Assembly (NCBI RefSeq): GCF_000327385.1
Contig: NW_008707797.1
Span: forward strand, 3,474,028 to 3,538,027
From: Lottia gigantea
Taxonomy: Eukaryota > Mollusca > Gastropoda > Lottiidae
Direction of reading: 5' to 3'
DNA length: 64,000 nucleotides
The notes under the pieces were generated by a model, which saw nothing but the letters and a program-made list of their open reading frames with translations, ran no database searches and was not told where the DNA came from. This document shows, piece by piece, positions 48,411 to 58,575 of the stretch (position 1 is its first letter; every line of letters starts with the position of its first letter). Both the position numbers and the translations under genes were made by a program.

Positions 48411-48512
48411 GTTACTTCCCTTGAACAGTCAATTCAAAGGAGCATTAATAATAATTAATTTATAAAGATCCCTGGACTTGACTGATAATTTTAAAAGTTC
48501 AAGGGACGTAAC
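48411..48512. mobile_element. MITE with CAAGGGA inverted ends, 102 bp
   Basis: The left end GTTACTTCCCTTGAAC (48411-48426) and right end GTTCAAGGGACGTAAC (48497-48512) are inverted repeats of 16 bp with one mismatch. This ties the CAAGGGAGG motif scattered through the window to the ends of a short transposon family. Confidence 0.7.
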
Positions 48513-49581
48513 TGATACAAATATATTTATTCAATTACAACTTAAATAACAAAAAATCAACATTTTATAAAATTCAGTATTTTTTGATTGGATAAATTTT
48601 AAAATCAATTTTTAGTGATTAACCAATCAGGTGATTGCAGCAGTAAAACCATCTTAAACTAAGTTTTCGATAACAAGGCTACAGGTTTCCTGTAAAAGAT
48701 TCTTGAGTAAAAATATTACCAATTTTCATATCGGCATCGATAAAAGAGTAAAAAGAATAAATTTTAGTTTATAAAGCTCAAACTATATTATATAAGATTA
48801 AAATTTAAAAATAATAATCACTATATTAGGATAAGAAATTAGGCGAAAAAGATTAGCGTGCCACTCTGTCTCAATACTAAAATGTAGGCAGGTGGAAATG
48901 GTTATTGGTTTCACAAATTGGGCCTCAAATGGGCAACACAAATCAGCGCACAGTCCTATACACGTAATAAAGGAATGCACTATATTTCAAAATATTTGAG
49001 GTAGCGCAATGTGGGAAATATGACACAAGCACTATGTAACACAACACAAATAGGATGACACAGAAAATGCCAAAAGAATCACTGAGATAAAAACAAGTCC
49101 CTCTTTTCATTCTTCTTCTCACCAGTCTTCTCTTTTTGACTTTCACTTCTATTAAACATTCTCTTATCATACTTCCATTTCCATCTTTTACTACATCAAC
49201 CATCAGCTAAACAAGTATCATGATGATGACAATGATTACGGTTCAAACCACCTGAGCCTAAATATACACGGACACCATTCTCCTTTTCAAATTTTGTAAC
49301 TTCTCTTTGGTAACTAGCTGCGGTCGGAATGGGCACTAAAATGGTGTTTGGTCTCTCCAATTCATGTCGTTCATGTCCAAAATAGACATGCACATTGAAG
49401 AAATACACACAATTAATCAGAAACAATTATACAAGCAATATAAAACAGTAAATATGTCAATTTGGCAGATTTAAATACAAATGTCTAAAACTGTAGATAT
49501 TTGTTTTTGAGATGTACACTGAAATATTTTTATGAAATGATTTGGGTTTGTTCAAAACGACAAGAAAGCACGTTAAGATCG
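48513..49581. other. Intergenic or 3' region of the coiled-coil gene
   Basis: Two overlapping minus-strand frames (about 49426-49196 and 49203-48943) have some biased content (HERHELERPNTILVPIPTAA; EVKVKKRRLVRRRMKRG), but the first lacks an ATG and no splice sites join them to the neighbouring gene. Confidence 0.3.
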
Positions 49582-51207
49582 TTAAGATCCAAGTCTTTGG
49601 CTCAAACATTCAATAGCATTCTTCTGTATAAGCAATTCTTCTCTTACTCTTTGGTGATTTGCTTCGTTTCGCTCACGTTGTTTCTTCATCTCCTCGAACA
49701 GATTGGTAAATCTCTCTTCAAATTTACTATTTTGTTCTGAGAATAATCCTTGTACCTGGGCGACTAATGTTTTATTTCTCTCTTCAATTTTACTTTCTTG
49801 ATTAAGGAATGCTGCTTGTACCTGGGCGACTAATGTTTTATTTCTCTCTTCAATTTTACTTTCTTGATTAAGGAATGCTGCTTGTGCCTGGGCGACTAAT
49901 GTTTTATTTCTCTCTTCAATTTTACTTTCTTGATTAAGGAATGCTGCTTGTACCTGGGCGACTAATGTTTTATTTCTCTCTTCAATTTTACTTTCTTGAT
50001 TAAGGAATGCTGCTTGTGCCTGGGCGACTAATGTTTTATTTCTCTCTTCAATTTTACTTTCTTGATTAAGGAATGCTGCTTGTACCTGGGCGACTAATGT
50101 TTTATTTCTCTCTTCAATTTTACTTTCTTGATTAAGGAATGCTGCTTGTACCTGGGCGACTAATGTTTTATTTCTCTCTTCAATTTTACTTTCTTGATTA
50201 TGGAATGCTGCTTGTACCTGGGCGACTAATGTTTTATTTCTCTCTTCAATTTTACTTTCTTGATTAAGGAATGCTGCTTGTACCTGGGCGACTAATGTTT
50301 TATTTCTCTCTTCAATTTTACTTTCTTGATTAAGGAATGCTGCTTGTACCTGGGCGCCTAATGTTTTATTTCTCTCTTCAATTTTACTTTCTTGATTAAG
50401 GAATGCTGCTTGTACCTGGGCGACTAATGTTTTATTTCTCTCTTCAATTTTACTTTCTTGATTAAGGAATGCTGCTTGTACCTGGGCGCCTAATGTTTTA
50501 TTTCTCTCTTCAATTTTACTTTCTTGATTAAGGAATGCTGCTTGTACCTGGGCGCCTAATGTTTTATTTCTCTCTTCAATTTTACTTTCTTGATTAAGGA
50601 ATGCTGCTTGTACCTGGGCGACTAATGTTTTATTTCTCTCTTCAATTTTACTTTCTTGATTAAGGATTGCTGCTTGTACCTGGGCGACTAATGTTTTATT
50701 TCTCTCTTCAATTTTACTTTCTTGATTAAGGAATGCTGCTTGTACCTGGGCGACTAATGTTTTATTTCTCTCTTCAATTTTACTTTCTTGATTAAGGAAT
50801 GCTACTTGTACCTGGGCGACTAATGTTTTATTTCTCTCTTCAATTTTACTTTCTTGATTAAGGAATGCTGCTTGTACCTGGGCGACTAATGTTTTATTTC
50901 TCTCTTCAATTTTACTTTCTTGATTAAGGAATGCTACTTGTACCTGGGCGACTAATGTTTTATTTCTCTCTTCAATTTTACTTTCTTGATTAAGGAATGC
51001 TGCTTGTACCTGGGCGACTAATGTTTTATTTCCCTCTTCAATTTTACTTTCTTGATTAAGGAATGCTGCTTGTACCTGGGCGTTTTGTTTCTCGATTATT
51101 TTAGTCATCTCCTCTCTTGTCTGGATGACTTCCCATAGCATTTGATCTATTTCCTCAGACACATTCTCAGTGGACCCGAGTGGGTTTTGTACTAGTTGAT
51201 CCACCAT
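49582..51207 (-). CDS. Coiled-coil protein with twenty 22-residue repeats, 541 residues
   Basis: The coding exon is open from ATG 51207 to TAA 49584-49582. An acceptor (ATTTTACAG|GG) 45 nt before the ATG and a strong donor at 52996 (TCTCTAG|GTAAG) suggest a non-coding first exon and a 1.7-kb leader intron. Residues 1-42 are a helical cap (EEIDQMLWEVIQTREEMTKI). Residues 43-482 are exactly 20 copies of AQVQAAFLNQESKIEERNKT followed by LV or LG. A diverged half-unit and a charged helix (FEEMKKQRERNEANHQRVRE) close the protein. Hydrophobic positions fall 4 and 7 apart, and 22 is two hendecads, so a long rod-like coiled coil is likely. No signal peptide or membrane segment. The repeats differ at only a few residues, showing recent expansion or homogenisation. 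The function is unknown; the protein resembles no family that I can name. Confidence 0.75.
   Translation of the reverse strand: MVDQLVQNPLGSTENVSEEIDQMLWEVIQTREEMTKIIEKQNAQVQAAFLNQESKIEEGNKTLVAQVQAAFLNQESKIEERNKTLVAQVQVAFLNQESKIEERNKTLVAQVQAAFLNQESKIEERNKTLVAQVQVAFLNQESKIEERNKTLVAQVQAAFLNQESKIEERNKTLVAQVQAAILNQESKIEERNKTLVAQVQAAFLNQESKIEERNKTLGAQVQAAFLNQESKIEERNKTLGAQVQAAFLNQESKIEERNKTLVAQVQAAFLNQESKIEERNKTLGAQVQAAFLNQESKIEERNKTLVAQVQAAFLNQESKIEERNKTLVAQVQAAFHNQESKIEERNKTLVAQVQAAFLNQESKIEERNKTLVAQVQAAFLNQESKIEERNKTLVAQAQAAFLNQESKIEERNKTLVAQVQAAFLNQESKIEERNKTLVAQAQAAFLNQESKIEERNKTLVAQVQAAFLNQESKIEERNKTLVAQVQGLFSEQNSKFEERFTNLFEEMKKQRERNEANHQRVREELLIQKNAIECLSQRLGS
49762..51081 (-). repeat. 66-bp coding minisatellite, 20 units
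   Basis: An in-frame tandem array inside the coiled-coil gene; each 66-bp unit encodes 22 residues. Variation is nearly all single-base (A/V, F/I/H, V/G changes), with no length change. On the plus strand it reads TTCTTGATTAAGGAATGCTG and on. Confidence 0.95.
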
Positions 51208-51659
51208 ATTATGTCAATAAGTTATCACCAAATAACAAATTCTCTGACTACCCTGTAAAATATATATATAAAAGAGATATATTTTGAAAGTGCACAAGTG
51301 TCCAATGCTTTTAAATATTTTTGGAGGATAATTTCATATTATTTATATAATCGATATTTTTTTAAAATTTTGATTAGACCTACTTTAATTATCAACATTA
51401 ATACGTGTTTTGATTAATGTATTTTCATTGTGATCCTAAAAATGCATTACCTTAAGGTCTCGATCCAACTCCTCCCCATCCTAGGTCTAAACAACCCCTG
51501 ATTCGAGAAAGACGCTTCCTTTTATACACTGAAAGGCTAAAGAACTTTTCACTTGTGAAAATACTGAAAATTATTTACAGACACTGTTTCTGACATCTGT
51601 AGTCAACAAATTTAAATTTAACATTCCACTGATCCTTTTTGTTTCCGTAAAACCCACTT

Positions 51660-52510
51660 CACATTTGTGTTCAAAATGGGGTGGTTTACCCAAAAGCAGA
51701 TTACAAAAGTGAATTGAGACCCAGTCGCTGAAACGTTTCGTTTGCATTCGTCATTTCGATTCAGCAGCCATGCCAAGATTATCAGGAAATGAGAGACAAC
51801 AAGCGATAGAAAGACTGCAAGCGGGCCGGACTATACAAAACCATTCAACGTCAACGTCGCCGGCCGCGTATAGTGATAATCCAAATGTTACCATTCTAAG
51901 ACAAGATTGGTAGGCCTACGTGATATGCTAACATCTGCAAAACCGAACGACCACTAAACAGCTGGAGAAACCATTGGCAACAGCCCGCGTGTCATCTGTG
52001 ACCGTACAGTCCGACGTCGCCTTACTACCAATATCTGCTCATTGATCGATCCTGAGAGATCATCATAGACAGGCAAGGCAGCATCAAACTTGGTGTCAAC
52101 ATCAATGGAGTCTCAACGATAGATGTCAGAGTCAGGGTCTGGTGAAGGGACGAACGTTATACTGATGCTTGTGTTATAGACCTTTTTAGAATATTGGTAC
52201 AGACAGAGATAATAGAATCATAGCTCTTCGCAACGCTGACCCCACATCGACACTTTTTTGACCGTCGCCTAAACCGCACTTTGCAGGAAGACAACGCCGA
52301 CTCAACTAAGTACGCCCATTGCCGACAACTGCAGAAGAACTGTCGGTAAAGTGTCTGGGGACCAACCCACGTAAAAGTCGTTTTAAACAGTAAATTAAAT
52401 GGTGTGAAACACAGAATTTCTCTGATAACTAAGTTTGTTATTTCAAATTTAAAAAAAAGAGTAATTGAAACGTAGAAGAAATGTGGCTCAGCAACGACAT
52501 TGCACTTCCA
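51660..52510 (+). mobile_element. Dead Tc1/mariner-like DNA transposon
   Basis: A start like that of Tc1-type transposases at 51770 (MPRLSGNERQQAIERLQAGR), then ARVSSVTVQSDVAL-like and RQHQTWCQHQWSLND phrases in shifting frames, match the helix-turn-helix and catalytic-domain order of a Tc1 transposase (compare the usual R-x-x-WCQxHxxW...SDESR). The frame is broken many times by stops, shifts and gaps, and the DDE core is not intact. Near 52230-52360 a decayed C-terminal part follows. It lies inside the inferred leader intron of the coiled-coil gene. Confidence 0.7.
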
Positions 52511-52832
52511 CAAGACCCAATATATTAATGAGCAAATTTTCTTGATACCATCTGATAAGGTTTCTTGCTAGATAGAGGAATTTGTTGCTTATTTTAGACT
52601 GTAATTTCAGCCTTGATAAATTTTGAAATATTATGTTGTTGTCTCCTATTGATTTTGAATTAAGTTATTATTAATCCAGTTTATTCTTCCAAAGAATCGT
52701 TCAGTATAATACTAATAATATGAATGTATCAAACGGTACTACTAACAACCACATTTATACTTATCATGAAATAACTTTATGAATATTTTATCCAGGTGTC
52801 TAGTATAATAATAATAATATGAATGTATCATA

Positions 52833-53690
52833 GTGAAAGAATGGCCTGTGGCCCCCATGGAAAGTTTTGTGGCCCCTGTGCGCCCCCCTCACCTAATACT
52901 TCATAGTAACGCTACTGGGATGTGAATGAAATTTTTAAAAAAAATTACCTTTCAGGTTCTATTTCAAGCAGAATAATATTCTGTATAAAACTTACCTAGA
53001 GAAGTAATTCTTCAGACAACGTTCAGCTGCTCTTTCAAATATTCTTATGACGGGTTTGCTCATATTTATTACTTACATTTGTTGCAACAACAAAAGCATT
53101 TTAATAGGAATAATAGGAAAAAACATATTACAACAGAGTTTTGAAAAACAATTTTTTTAATTTTTACAACTAATATTCATATATCTATTGACCATTGTCA
53201 TATTTCCAACTCATTGTTCCACAGGGGGGGGGGGGGAACCGGGACATCACCAGCAGATTGTCTCTATTGTGGTTTGTAATTTCCAAGTACATGTTATCCG
53301 AGTGTAAAGAAAATACCACCTTTGAAGTTTAGGTTTATCCAGATGATGGGAGATGTCGAAACGATGGCCGTTAATTCTTTCTCTCAAAGAGTTTTTAGTT
53401 TCGCCTAAGTGACCGCAGGAAATTTGTCTTGACCTCCATCTAGGCCTGTATCACCTTAAAAAGTTTGTAAACTTTGAAGGGAAGTGTGAAGAATAATAAA
53501 TGAAAACCATCAACTCTGTTTTTGAACGAATCTTAGACTTTTCATAACTTTTAAATTACTAGTTCTGATTGGTTCAATGTGTTGTACAAAGTTAATAATG
53601 ATATCATATGACTGAAAACAGTTTCCATACAACATTAAGGTGTGTATTAACGACCAACGTGTCTTTAAACATAATCTATTCACAGATTCT
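52833..53690. repeat. Duplicated block A (5' region of the 541-residue coiled-coil gene)
   Basis: Shares ordered segments with block B (55938-56470): AGTGAAAGAATGGCC, GGAAAGTTTTGTGGCCCCTG, GCAGAATAAT, AAGTAATTCTTCAGA, TCTTTCAAATATT and GATATCATATGACTG, then AAGGTGTGTATT. On the minus strand it includes a likely first exon ending at 52996 with donor GTAAGTTTT. A poly-G run lies at 53225-53236. The shared order suggests a tandem gene duplication or two copies of one element. Confidence 0.65.
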
Positions 53691-55320
53691 AATTAAGGGC
53701 GTGTTGCAAAGAGTCTTCTAAGTCATACGAAACTACGTATGTTTCTTACATGGAAATAACACACAACCATTTTGAATCTCTTCCTCGGCTTACTAATTTG
53801 AATTTTGATAAAGGTAATAATATTTCAACTAAGCCTTCAATTCACCTTTAAAGGCTTAGAAATAGTTGTAAATGTGATTTGAAGGCTTTAAGTAAGTTCT
53901 ATTTAATAACCTACAGTTATAAGAAGTGAGCAAGACAAAAAACATGACGTCTTTTTATAACAAGAACTTCAGTGAACAATGAATGCATGCAGTTATGTTT
54001 TCAACAACTTGCTATCCAAGTACACGATCACAACATGTTATATGATCAAAAATGGAATCGAACAGGCTCATTTTAATGCTTTTTTTAATGCTTTTTCAAA
54101 TGATATTTATATCTGCATGACTTATCCAAACACGAATGATGTACGTCGAATTGTCACGTCGATATGCAGAAGTTCAAATTGAAACCGAGACAACTGAACA
54201 TTGTTTGCATATAGAGAAACAGAGATGAATGTAGTTTTTAATTGTTGTTTCTCTAAACTAGCCCTATTTTTCCAAGGCCTAAATTTCGGACATGAAAATT
54301 ATACTTTAAATATCAAATTGAAATGAGATAGGTGTAGGTCTAGGTTACGATCATTGTCTATTGATGAATAGGGTGGATATATTTGTATTCACTTGGTTTA
54401 TGACGCCAAAGTCCGGAGAGGGTAATATTTCATTTCATTTATCATGAGAGCGAAATTAAAAAGAGCAATTTCATTTACTTTAATTTCATTTTTTAGGGAT
54501 TACATCGATTGTGGTAAAATATTACCTGTAAATCGGTATGGCAGTGGTTTCGTCACAAATTATCCTAAAAACAAGGGCTCTCATTGATGAGGCATTTAGG
54601 GGAGTGGGCCATTGGGCTTGCCCCCTCAGGCCTATGAAGGGTCAATGGATACTTAATAAAACTTCATGAGAAGTTTGCGAAAATACTGTCAATGTGATGA
54701 AAGAAGGAGAAAAAGAGACGACTGACAATTGTACTTTATCAAAGTCAATCCATTGTTTCCATTGATGACCTATGATCAACATAACACAATATAAAAACCG
54801 AACAATTCTTTCCACGTGTTGTACCAAGTTTGAGAATCTACATTCTACATGTATTGTCACGTTGATAGTCCGTAATTTCATTTATAAATCATTAGTGCTC
54901 TTTTGCCAAATGAGGATTTTCGCTGACACGAGTTATTAAAGGGCCTTTGGTGCCCTTTATTTTGCGGCACTGGACCTTGTCTAAGGGAAAAAACATGTTT
55001 TGCTCTTGTCTTGTAATCCCCATGTGCTCGAATGTCATCAATATTTTATTGATGTCGACTATCGACCAAGGGGAAGTAAATTATACTACAAACAACAATA
55101 AATTAAATTTAATTACATTTGACTACAGGAATCTATAACAAACAAAATATCGTATAAAAAACATTTTTTAAGAATAAGTTTCCCATATGACATTCTACAG
55201 CTCAAATATTATCGAGTGAAGGTGAAATATTTTTTATAAAACTTGATATTCATATATAAAAATAATCACTTAAAATATGATAATTGGATAATTTATCAAA
55301 CATATTCTCTCTTTAAACTT
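53691..55320. other. Intergenic between the two coiled-coil genes, no gene seen
   Basis: AT-rich. Short frames (for example 53979-54182 and 54642-54881) show no recognisable content. Confidence 0.4.
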
Positions 55321-55623
55321 TCAAACAATTCCGTGTCTAACCAAGACGTCTTTTATCACTTGGTTTCCACTTTCAACTCCCTTCACGCGTTCTTCAATTT
55401 TCTGAAGCTCTGTATCATAATGACTTGTTTTTGTGTTAATATGTGTCACCAGACTGGAAAGCTTCGTGTTTATCTCGTCGATTTTTCTATTTTGATCCAC
55501 GTTTTGTTGATATAACATCTTCATTAACGCGTATAATTCGTCGCCCTGCTTTTCAGATCTTGCATCCTGCTTTTCAGATCTTTCGATTAACTTATCAACC
55601 TTCTGGTTTAATTCCTCAGTCAT
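55321..55623 (-). CDS. Short coiled-coil protein, 100 residues
   Basis: ATG 55623 to the stop at 55323-55321. A good acceptor (TATTTTCCAG|CGAAG, exon start 55654) lies 31 nt before the ATG, so a non-coding first exon is likely, as in the 541-residue gene. The whole product is heptad-like: MTEELNQKVDKLIERSEKQD, then QNVDQNRKIDEINTKLSSLV, then YDTELQKIEERVKGVES. It is charged, soluble and without a signal peptide. Its leader-intron layout and the shared upstream block suggest that it is a relative of the repeat-bearing coiled-coil gene 4 kb away, though the proteins do not align clearly. Function is unknown. A short single frame is weaker evidence than a multi-exon gene. Confidence 0.55.
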   Translation of the reverse strand: MTEELNQKVDKLIERSEKQDARSEKQGDELYALMKMLYQQNVDQNRKIDEINTKLSSLVTHINTKTSHYDTELQKIEERVKGVESGNQVIKDVLVRHGIV

Positions 55624-55937
55624 CTTTGAGTTTAAAGTATATTCTCTTTCTTCGCTGGAAAATATACAAAAGGTTTTATCTTCTTGACGCAATATTTTGC
55701 TTATTTTCGATGTCAAAGAGAGCACTTGTTAATCTTTTTTCATCAAAAATTTCAAGAAGGCAATTGCTGGTCACGTTACAATATTGTTGCAATAATTCTT
55801 ATATAAATCTTATTATTTACAAGACTGTTTTATTCCATCCTCATTAACGAATGCCAGTCTAACTTTTCCCTTTTGCAGCTCTATAGAGGTTACAGTGGCG
55901 TTTCGCCCCCAATTTCAATTTTAATTATCATTTTTCA

Positions 55938-56470
55938 CAGTGAAAGAATGGCCTAAGGCCCCACTGGAAAGTTTGTGGCCCCTGTTCGACTCCCTCTCTT
56001 AATGCTCCTTATATTTTCCTAAGCAGCTCTATAGAGGTGAACTAAATTCAAAAATATTTACCTTTTAGCTTTTATTTCCAGCAGAATAATTATGTTTAAT
56101 ATAAATTAAATATTTCTTCCCAGCAAGTAATTCTTCAGAGAACGTTCTGTTGCTCTTTCAATATTTGAATATCCGCTTTACTAATTTATGTTATTTATAT
56201 GGGATTAACTATTCAGAATGTATGTTTTGAAATTTGAATACAGGGCAGGTTTATACTGCTCTACATTTTAATTATTTGCGTATCGTTATATATATTCTGA
56301 TTACACCATGCTATGATTAATTAAGTGCAGGAATAAGAATATTTGTTTGTGAACACAATAGAGACAACAGTATTGTACAAGTTTTACAATGATATCATAT
56401 GACTGCAGACAGTTTACCTATATGAAGGTGTGTATTCACGACCATTGATTCTATTCAGAGTTGTGTTGCT
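55938..56470. repeat. Duplicated block B (5' region of the short coiled-coil gene)
   Basis: Second copy of block A, shorter by about 300 bp. The likely first exon is conserved (GAACGTTCTCTGAAGAATTA then CTT on the minus strand), but the GTAAGT donor of block A reads GCTGGGAAG here, so splicing would need another site. Confidence 0.6.
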
Positions 56471-58575
56471 TAAACCCTTTTGAAATAATTAAAATGAAAC
56501 CTCTTTTCATGTTGTTGAACATTTTAAGATGTGAGATTTCACATACATTAGAAAGCTGTTTATACATCAGCCATATTGAATCCGGAACAAGCCTCTAAAA
56601 GCAATCAAACATAAAAAATCCTTAAATATACATGTAATATACATGTAAATAAATATGTATTAAAGTGCAGTTTTTTCCAAAACTATCTAATGTTTTAAGA
56701 AGGATAAACAGACCGTAGCCAGACTTGGTTGTTAGGAGAGGCAAATAATATAATATGAATTTATATGAATAATATAATATGGTTTTTAATAATATATATC
56801 CGGAGAGGCAATGATGTATGGTGTTTAGTTGCAGTAGTGGAACTAATCAGTTGTCAATTTTTTTAAATCCATGTGTGTACAAAATTATCAGCGTTTGAAA
56901 GTTAATAAGACGACTCGTCTTTCATTCATATTTAGAAAAGACATGTATGAAAATAGAACAAAATTTTGAAAATAAAAAAATAAATAATTTTCTACTGAGA
57001 TAAAATATTAAAGTAGAATCTTAAATATTTTGTCAACAACGTAACTCAGATTCTATTTCAACATTTTTATATCGCATCAATATTATTCATGTTATGAAAG
57101 ATCACGTGTTTCTCATTATAAGAGGTATGTAAACCGATAGATAAAAAATGGTAGATATCAAGTTTTAGCATGTTATGAAAGTTAACATTGTATTTCGATC
57201 CAATACATATACAGGTATAATTTAACAATGTGATAAATATTAAAGAGAGCAATCTTGTTCTTAAATAATTCTATTAATGGGCAAAACATCTATATATATC
57301 AAATAATAAACGATTCTTTATAAATTATATTAGCGCAATGGAAGAATCCACTCTTATTTTGATAGAAGATATTATAACTCCGACGTGTTTTGGGAGTTGT
57401 CGCACGGAACAGGGATACATCGGTTCATTCCTCGTAGTGTGGCCTCTCCAGCATGCTATTGGGAAAATATATATTCAACTCGGCCAACCTGTTATAGGGA
57501 GGAAAGTGTGTTTATTTTGACATTACCTATGATCGAATAACAAATTTAAATTGATCGCTGATAGCATAGTTTTGGCAAAATACCAAATTTAACTTAATTG
57601 AGATAAATTGGTGTTGTTTATAAGGGGAATATGGCGCAACAGAGGACTTACTATAGAGGGGTTTAACACACAAGTATAACATAAAATCAACACAGACGTC
57701 ACTTTGTTAGCAGCAAAATGCTAAAATACAAGATTATCATGAAAATATGGTATTTTTCTGTATTTTATGTTCTGCACTATATAAGGAATGGTGTTAGCTA
57801 AAAAAAACCTATAGGATCACTTTGTTCTGATTCGATAAAACAATAAGCAAAAGGGAGAAAACTCTTTCACAACATCACAGTCTAAGAAGGATTGAGTGAT
57901 GAATGAAACGATGAATTATTTCAAGAAACATTGACACTGCTATCGGATGGTGGTGGGGCAGCGGCACTTGACCCTTCTGTCATCTACGACTATGTTGGTA
58001 GGTATACCAAATTTGCCTCACTAAATTAAAAATGAAAGCAGAAGAGAGATTGTGACTTATCGTCTTTATCCATGATTAAATATTCATTGAAATATATCAG
58101 TCTAGAATGAACGTATCTATACAGCACATTATCTGTGACACGTTTTAAAACTAATGATAGATTCCCAGTTATTCAGAGTCAAAAAAAAATCTTTGTTTCG
58201 TAGAAGGAAATTAAAGACCATATTTGGAAGTAGATCAGGAAATCTTTAGATTCTAATTTCTACTAAGTGACAAAATGATCGCATAATAGTTTCCATTTTT
58301 GCATAATCATCGTATTTTTAACTAAAACTTAAGTAACTTTATAACTTAAGTAAAACATTCACGTATTCTACTCTTTTTATATGAAATTGAGGTCGCTCAT
58401 GTCCATCCGTCTAACTGGCTAATAATCGAATAAATACATAAATAATAATGCGGGCGCACATCTTTAAACTTAAAAAATATGATTAATTTGAGTGAAATAG
58501 AGTAAATTGTTCACTGGTTCAAAGAAAACGTCGAACAGCACATCTCCAATACGAACTGCTTTTTTCTGATAAATT
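56471..58575. other. Intergenic upstream of the MATE gene, no gene seen
   Basis: AT-rich with short ATAATATAATATG repeats near 56745-56800. A 60-codon frame at 57338 starts with an ATG in fair context but has no domain. The right end should hold the MATE promoter. Confidence 0.4.

Noticed and set aside
49196-49426. Frame with HERHELERPNTILVPIPTAA and a CHHHDTC motif
   Set aside because: Lacks an ATG and splice sites joining it to the coiled-coil gene; could be a relic exon but cannot be supported.
57338-57520. 60-codon frame upstream of the MATE gene
   Set aside because: No domain and no phase-compatible donor leading to the MATE exon.
57900-58010. Possible upstream MATE exon ending GTTG|GTAGGTAT
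   Set aside because: The donor phase does not match the acceptor at 58716 and the frame has no ATG.
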